DNA from: Ischnura elegans
Lineage: Eukaryota; Arthropoda; Insecta; Odonata; Coenagrionidae
DNA: 64,000 bases
Assembly: GCF_921293095.1 (NCBI RefSeq)
Contig: NC_060254.1
Location: 105,362,917-105,426,916, forward strand
Reading direction: 5' to 3'
The translations under genes and the position numbers were made by a program. How positions within the stretch are numbered: position 1 is the stretch's first letter; every line of letters starts with the position of its first letter. Of this stretch, positions 58,763 to 64,000 are shown in pieces. Below the pieces are notes generated by a model. The model saw nothing but the letters and a program-made list of their open reading frames with translations. It made no database searches and was not told the DNA's origin.

Positions 58763-59442
58763 AACCTCTCATAATGGTGTTTTCAAACTGAGTGCTGGGT
58801 AATTACGGTATTACCGTAGTACTGTATAACTTACAAATTGGCCAAAATATTTCATGTCGTGGGTTCCCTTTCGATACCCCTCACCCAGGTGTTGAGGGAA
58901 GGTAGGACATGCAGCTAGATACAAAAAAATTGCTTAGTTTTGATTACAGCTGTTGCCAGTCGGCCAGGAAAGGCAGTGAAATATTTACATGTAACTCAAA
59001 ATAATTGGATTCATAGAAACGGGAAAAATTATTTCCCATTTATCAATCCTAAAACATGTAGAATGAGGCTTTCTCACCCGAAGAAATAGATGTTAGATTT
59101 GGCCAATGTCAAAATGCTTTCTTTTTGCATTGAAGCTCAGTGGAGATCCGAATATCCGACCGCTTATAAGGAGAACCCCTCTCCTCCTGTCCTTTCTGTT
59201 CCTACCTTCCCTTCCCCAAATGCTAGCTCTTTGTGCCTTCAAATAACTATCTGTGTGTATGGATGTCTTTTAATGAATCGAATCGCTCAGTTGACGGGAT
59301 GGCACCGTTAACGGTCGCCTTGGTCACCACGACACCCATTTCAATGTGGCCCAGCAGTGCGCCGTTCACGGCGTGAAATACAGGCAGTGCTACAGAGAGG
59401 CCGCTTTCTGAAGAAATGACTCTTTGCAATGAATAATTTCCC
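58763..59442. other. Unassigned insert inside array copy C
   Basis: Sequence with no match in the other array copies. Contains the palindromic ATTACGGTATTACCGTAGTA at about 58802-58821. No gene seen. Confidence 0.35.
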
Positions 59443-59598
59443 TGCAGATATTATCAGTGTTATTTTAAAGCACATAAAAAACTATACTATATGTTAATAC
59501 CAATATTTGGAGTTATTTTTTCTGCATTCAAATCAAGTTAAACAAAACAGCATGAAATTCCCTGTTAGTGTTTCTCATATTAGTACATGTTTACATTA

Positions 59599-60511
59599 CG
59601 AGAGGGGACCTAACGGTTGAGAGAGGGATCTGCTTTTCCCGTAAAGGGTTCCAAGCAGTGATATTTTCTGAGTCAGTGTGAGAATCCTGGTCGCCTCTGA
59701 GTGCATCTGTTTGTCTTTGGGATTTTTTTGGTTAATCAACTTTTTCCGATAGAGCGAAAAGGTGTGATGGCTGACTGGCGGGGTGGACATGCGGCAGTGA
59801 AGTTTATTTTATTTATTTTTTTTGTAGGGGAAAACTCCCGCAGAAACTCTAGCGATGCTTAAAACTGCTTTTGGGAATAGTAATCTAAGTAAAGCACGTG
59901 TCTACGACTGGTTTTCGCATCTCAACAATGGACAGATGTCGATTGATGACCATCCTCATTAAGGGCACCCGTCAACATCAAGAACGGACGGCAATGTTGC
60001 AAAAATCCACTCCCTCATTCAAGAAGATCGTTGCCGAACCATAGAAGAACTTTATAGGTATTTTGCAGAGGTTAAGGGAAACTATCCGGAGAAAAAGGGC
60101 TGATCTTTGGCACACAGGTGATTGGTTCTTCCACCATGACAATGTAGCCGCCCACACTGCAATGTCCATGAAGTGGTTTTTGACAAAAAAAGGCATCACG
60201 CCAATCGTTCACCCCCACTTTTCACCAGATATTGCCACCTGTTACTCTCTCTACTTCCTAGACTGAAAAGGGATATTAACGGAAAAGGTTTTGGGACGGT
60301 AGGTGAAGTAAAACAAAAATCGGTGAAAGGCCGAAAGAACATTGATTGAAGTGAATTAAAAAATTGTTTTGAAGTGTCGAAGTAACGATTAGATGAATGA
60401 ATGTGTTGCAGTCAATGAGGATTACTTGGAAGGTGATAAAAATTTATAGAGAAAATATTGATTAATGAAAAAGTTACTGCACAATTCCCGTTATTTTTGG
60501 CTCCCCTCATG
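59599..60511 (+). mobile_element. mariner element, deleted, in array copy C
   Basis: 913 bp between TA dinucleotides (59597-59598 and 60512-60513). The ends CGAGAGGGGACC and GGCTCCCCTCATG are imperfect inverted repeats. The other array copies show the uninterrupted site, so the boundaries are firm. Intact mariners are about 1.3 kb; the shortfall is inside the transposase gene. Confidence 0.88.
59828..60440 (+). pseudogene. mariner transposase, internally deleted
   Basis: The first part encodes GKTPAETLAMLKTAFGNSN and ARVYDWFSHLNNGQMSIDD, the helix-turn-helix region, then GHPSTSRTDGNVAKI and RTIEELY. Near 60060 it jumps to LQRLRETIRRKR, WHTGDWFFHHDNVAAHT and SPDIATCY, in another frame. The segment with the first catalytic Asp is lost. 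The second (HDN) is present; the third (usually in APCD) is Tyr. Weak C-terminal similarity continues to about 60440. One stop lies in the linker. The copy is inactive. Confidence 0.92.
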
Positions 60512-60714
60512 TATTATCCAACTAGACCATTCACGATTACTCTTGATGGGAACTCTAAGCAGATATTTTTTATTATGAGCACTTTATTTGGGTCAGATTT
60601 CAAAACTCACAATCATCTTGAACTTCAAACTATTCATTTCTTATCCCTAAACTATGTCTTAGTATGAGGGCTGGAATGTCTTTTTGAATGTCACATTACA
60701 GGTTTTACAAATAT

Positions 60715-60921
60715 TTTATTTTTTATTTTAATTTTATTTTATTCTATAACCACCGGATACAGCTCTCATTGGCCATTTTACACCGGGGTGTTCAACGTAT
60801 GTAACAGTAAACGTACACAAACAACCATGCCCTGGACCGGGGTAACCTACCCAGGCGGGACTCGAACCCGCGACCTCTTGTTTGGCAGGCGAAGACGTTA
60901 GCCCGCCGCCACCGAGGCCGG
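60715..60921 (-). mobile_element. Complete tRNA-derived SINE
   Basis: On the minus strand it starts GCCGGCCTCGGTGGCGGCGG (A box within) and has B box GGGTTCGAGTCCC, a ~110-nt body and an A-rich tail made of AATAAAATAAAATT words. Flanked by a perfect 7-bp direct repeat CAAATAT (60708-60714 and 60922-60928). The related array copy B has no insert here. A different SINE family from the 7.3-kb copies. Confidence 0.9.
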
Positions 60922-61070
60922 CAAATATATGTATCTAAAGATGAGGTATTAAAATCTCAGGGAAATATTTAAATAAAGTTCACTTCAAAAACTTCAATGC
61001 ACTAATATGCTAATATATACTAGTATGTTTTATAACGCTCACAGGGAATGGTTGCATGTAACTTGCTCTC

Positions 61071-61491
61071 CTAGATTTTAGTGACAAGATTAAACAGTGG
61101 CATTTACCAGGACCTACGTCACCCTGGGCTTCCCAGGCAACTACCCAGGGTGGCGTAGCTAGGGGGCAACCAAACGCCCAAACAGCAAAATTATATTGTT
61201 TTCCAATTTTAAAATTTTTTATTTTTTATTCTATCTCATGGTGTAAATTTATTTTTATTTTTGCGGAAGGAAAGGTAGACTTTGTGAAAAGAAACTCTTA
61301 AAGTTTCATGGCTATTATCCATGTATATAATAAAAATATATCACTGCCACTCATATTATGTTGGTTCTTGAAAAATATAAGTCTATTAAACTATTTGGAT
61401 TAAAATGTTCTTATTACCTCCGGAAATGCTCTCTGGTATTTCTTTTTAACAAAAAATGTACACTGCATTATACACAAAAGAGGTGATGCTA
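61071..61491. other. Unassigned spacer
   Basis: No gene. 61130-61180 has the CCCAGGGTGGCGTAGCTAGG word of hAT-type MITE ends. Confidence 0.35.
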
Positions 61492-61503
61492 CACAATGGC
61501 TCA

Positions 61504-63065
61504 GGGGCCGTATTCTGTATTTCGTCGGTGCCGCACCGGTCGGTTTCCCTTTCAAGCCCACCGACTGGACATCAAACCGTACCGACAACGGATTCCGCAC
61601 CGACGACGACACTTTCAGCGATTCTGTAAGGTCGTCGGTTTCAAACCAGTCGGTACGGTTCCCTCTCCTTCCCAAACAGGGAAAATCCGACTATATCCGA
61701 AGTTTCACGTGTCTCCACCAATGAAAGAAGGGTAAAAACAAGAGAAGACTCATTGGCACAGTTTGTTGTCGTCATTCTCAATCTTTTTATTTGCGGAAAT
61801 TACGATTAATTGCTAAATTAAGATAAACGATATTGGACAAGTTGTTAACAATGCTTATATAATGTGTGGTAGTAATGCTGTACCTACAGAATCGAAGGAA
61901 ACAATATTACAACATCACAATAAAGTTTGTATGTGATGGAGATTGTTGTTGCTGGAATGAATTATTGAAACTATCCTTGAGATCGTATAGTTTCTTTTTG
62001 TAAATATTGGTTCCGTATAATGCTATTTATTCATGATTTGGTAATATAGTTGTCATTAAGTAAGTTCCGTATAAATGTTATCAACGGAAGGTTATGCCAT
62101 TGGCACCGTAGCAGGCGAAAATAGCATACCATGGAACGTGAACGTAGGATTCAAATGTAAATGTCATATTAGAGGAACAAGTTAGGAAATTGTTATAAAA
62201 ATATGGAGCTGGGTGTAATTAAAAGAAGTGTAATGACGAGGAAGTAAATAAATTGTGATTGGGTGAAATACATATGTATAAGTTGCGCATTCCAAGTGAG
62301 AGAAAATGATAATATTGCGGTAAACCTCATACTTATTAACAAATATCTTCTTTTATCGTCAAGGGAATCAATGGCTGACGATGAAATGAAATATAGTTGC
62401 CCGTTACAAATGAAAGAAACTGATACCGTTGTGGCAAACTTCATACTTAAATAAAAAGATCTTATTTCTATGCCGAGAGAAACGCCAAATTGATGATGGA
62501 GTGAAATAACAGTCGCCTATTCAGAGTGATATAAAGTGATAACATTGCGGCAAAACTCATATTTTATAACAATATATCTTTTATATGTCAAAGGAGCAAA
62601 TAAGTCATGATAGAGAGAAATAAAGCCTATTACAAGCGAGTGAAAGTGGTAACACAAATGAGAGAAAGACATTATATGTTAGCAAACCTCATTTTTATTA
62701 ACCATTATCTTATATTTCTGTCAAGGTAATCAATATAGATGATGACAGAGTGAATTATAGAGGCGTATTCGAAGGGGCAGAAAAAGATAACATTGCAGAA
62801 AACCTCATTATTTATTTGTTGATGAGGTAAAAACAAAATAAAACGTACAATGCGCACCGGGGAGTTCATGAAACCCACTAGTCGGTGGCCGTACCGACAC
62901 CTTTTTGCTGTCGGTACGGCTACCGACGATCTCCCGTCCTCTCGTCGGTGCCGCACCGACCGGGTTCGTACAGAATCGCACGACTTCTTACCGGGAGTCG
63001 GTGTGACGTCGCACCCGACGAATCGGTGCCGCACCGATCGGTTTGGAGTTACAGAATACGGCCCC
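61504..63065. mobile_element. Non-autonomous inverted-repeat transposon with GC-palindromic ends
   Basis: 1562 bp with terminal inverted repeats GGGGCCGTATTCTGTA. Both subterminal regions (61525-61665 and 62880-63050) are packed with CGGTGCCGCACCG and GTCGGTACGG-type words, far more GC-rich than the rest. The GGGCCGTATTCT end suggests a Harbinger/ISL2EU relative. The target duplication is not resolvable by eye. Open frames in the ends (61496-61735, 62850-63127) are by-products of the repeats. No transposase. Confidence 0.85.
62284..62820 (+). repeat. ~115-bp minisatellite inside the transposon
   Basis: Four to five diverged tandem units, each with the order GTGA.A.AAAGTGATAACATTGCGG, CAAACCTCAT, TATTAACAATATCTTAT, TGTCAAGG.AATCAAT, GATGA..GAGTGAAAT. 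Unit starts lie at about 62284, 62400, 62512, 62625 and 62760. Confidence 0.85.
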
Positions 63066-63370
63066 AGGGAGGGGTCAGGCTTTGGAGGATAGACCCCTTC
63101 CGCCCCGAATTCAGAGAAATTTTTTAATTCATTTCATTTTACTTACTTAATTGCATTGATATTAATTATGGAAAAGTGTAAGGATCGATAGAATATCCCT
63201 GAGAAAGCTGTAAACCTCACCATTTTGAACCATTTACATATCTTAAAATTTTCTGGGGGAGGTCCCAGCACCACCGGCTTACAATGGCAGGCATTCCATA
63301 CCATTCAGATCCCACAGCATTGATTGTCCCCTCTAAAATTCCCCTGTCCTTAATTCCTAGCTGTACCCCT

Positions 63371-64000
63371 TTCCCCGGACCACTTAATTGGTATACGTAA
63401 TTGAGGGGTATTCCATACCAAACCCCCCTTAGTAGGGCAACACAACAGCAGTTTGCTCTGTGTTTTCCCTTGAGTGGGCCCTGGTATTGATGTACAAGTC
63501 ATTTATATTTTGACCGTAACAAAGATAAGAGTGCTATCCACAAGCATTCTTGTTCTTTTCCGAATCCAATCAATTCCGCATTACAATATTTGAGTGCTCC
63601 AATTTTGGGGATTTGATGGATTTTAGGGTGTTTGCAGATTATAAAGCATACAAGCCTCAAAGTCTCAAAGTCTGGATCTACAGGCTTTATATAGTTGTGT
63701 TCGCTAGTTTCCTTGTGTTCACCCATCCCTATTTCCTTTGATGCCAAACGTCGGGTTGAATCGACGAGCATTTTCATACGCAAACGACCTGACATGGGGG
63801 AAGGAAGGTGACTGGTGAGATAGCTGTGGTCGTATGCATTCTGGCCCTGCCAGAGACCCAGCTTAGGGAGACCTTAGGGCCACTGCACCGTAATTAAGCC
63901 CGACCCTCCCCTTATGGGATCTGCTTTTATCCCACTCCACAATGTTGATTGTAATGCATTTACGTACATGAGTAGGCAAAAAATGTCTTGTGAACGCATA
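63371..64000. other. Unassigned region with a dispersed ~90-bp repeat
   Basis: 63835-63905 is the second copy of the 55945-56040 repeat (CAGAGACCCAGCTTAGGGAG, GGGCCACT, AATTAAGCC). No gene recognised in the rest; 63499-63795 is an open frame of unknown meaning. Confidence 0.45.

Larger units (their letters stand above)
53871..61070 (+). repeat. Three-copy tandem array of a ~1-2 kb non-coding repeat
   Basis: Four modules recur in order. Alpha (CATACCATTTTGATGATCTG, GGGGCAGGTGTCATTCCCC) at 53920, 55483 and 57490. Beta (AACAGCATG, TTTCCCTGTTAGTGTTTCTC) at 54345-54462, 56275-56415 and 59443-59597. Gamma (TATTATCCA.CTA.ACCAT, TTGTTCAGATTTCAAA) at 55028, 56627 and 60512. Delta (AATCAGTTTCTGGAGGAAT) at 55347 and 57362. 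The copies differ by many substitutions, so the array is old. Each was later invaded by separate elements. No conserved coding frame runs through the unit. Confidence 0.85.
61492..63370 (+). mobile_element. hAT-type MITE, family 1, split by a nested element
   Basis: The left tip CAATGGCTCA (61494-61503) and the body from 63066 (CAGGGAGGGG-type head, CCATTTTGAACCAT, C-rich tail with CCTTAATTCC) together match the 299-305 bp copies at 41318 and 42391. The 1.56-kb element between them inserted within the first ~15 bp. Confidence 0.75.

Noticed and set aside
1-64000. CRISPR array, rRNA, prokaryotic operon or integrated virus
   Set aside because: No direct-repeat/spacer pattern, no rRNA core sequence, no tightly packed coding frames and no envelope or capsid-type genes beyond the retrotransposon Gag.

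Overview
The window looks like a gene-poor, AT-rich stretch of an arthropod nuclear genome, most likely an insect with a large, repeat-rich genome. The basis is the mix of elements (a Mag-like Ty3/gypsy retrotransposon, Penelope-like GIY-YIG fragments, mariner, piggyBac, hAT and Harbinger-type elements, pogo/Tigger, tRNA-derived SINEs), long non-coding spacers, and splice signals with CTAAC-type branch points. Nothing bacterial or viral-genomic is present. I recognise no conserved host gene and cannot name the species.

Layout. 1-2.4 kb: palindromic minisatellite and a decayed LINE. 2.38-7.20 kb: a complete, recent gypsy element on the minus strand with two identical 244-bp LTRs, a perfect 5-bp target duplication and one frameshift inside integrase. 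7.3-9.6 kb: tRNA-derived SINEs, a Penelope-like 3' fragment and MITE debris. 9.6-17 kb: mostly unassigned. 17.1-18.9 kb: a 261-bp tandem duplication whose second copy holds a 1288-bp inverted-repeat transposon, the first copy being the empty site. 21.6-23.0 kb: a promoter-like stretch and two well-formed candidate exons. 23.4-31 kb: LINE, Penelope-like and pogo/Tigger remnants. 31.76-32.34 kb: a TTAA-flanked piggyBac-type MITE.

34.0-39.3 kb is the best candidate for a host transcription unit: at least five strong splice acceptors, several opening similar GA-rich exons, a recent ~355-bp tandem duplication that includes the acceptor, and a three-exon open frame (86 codons from its first ATG) with good donors, followed by an AATAAA. 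It may belong with the exons at 21.6-23.0 kb, but that link is inference. 41.3-52 kb: hAT MITEs (several with 8-bp target duplications), a 1.2-kb hAT element, a 1.73-kb internally deleted piggyBac element, and diverged dispersed repeats. 53.9-61.1 kb: three tandem copies of a ~1-2 kb non-coding repeat; each copy carries a different transposon at almost the same internal position. A hAT-derived (CGGBP1-like) protein fragment lies in the third copy. 61.5-63.4 kb: a 1.56-kb Harbinger-type element with a 115-bp internal minisatellite, nested in a hAT MITE.

Most of the information content is the nesting history of transposons. Several insertions have their empty site inside the same window, which fixes element boundaries without a database.
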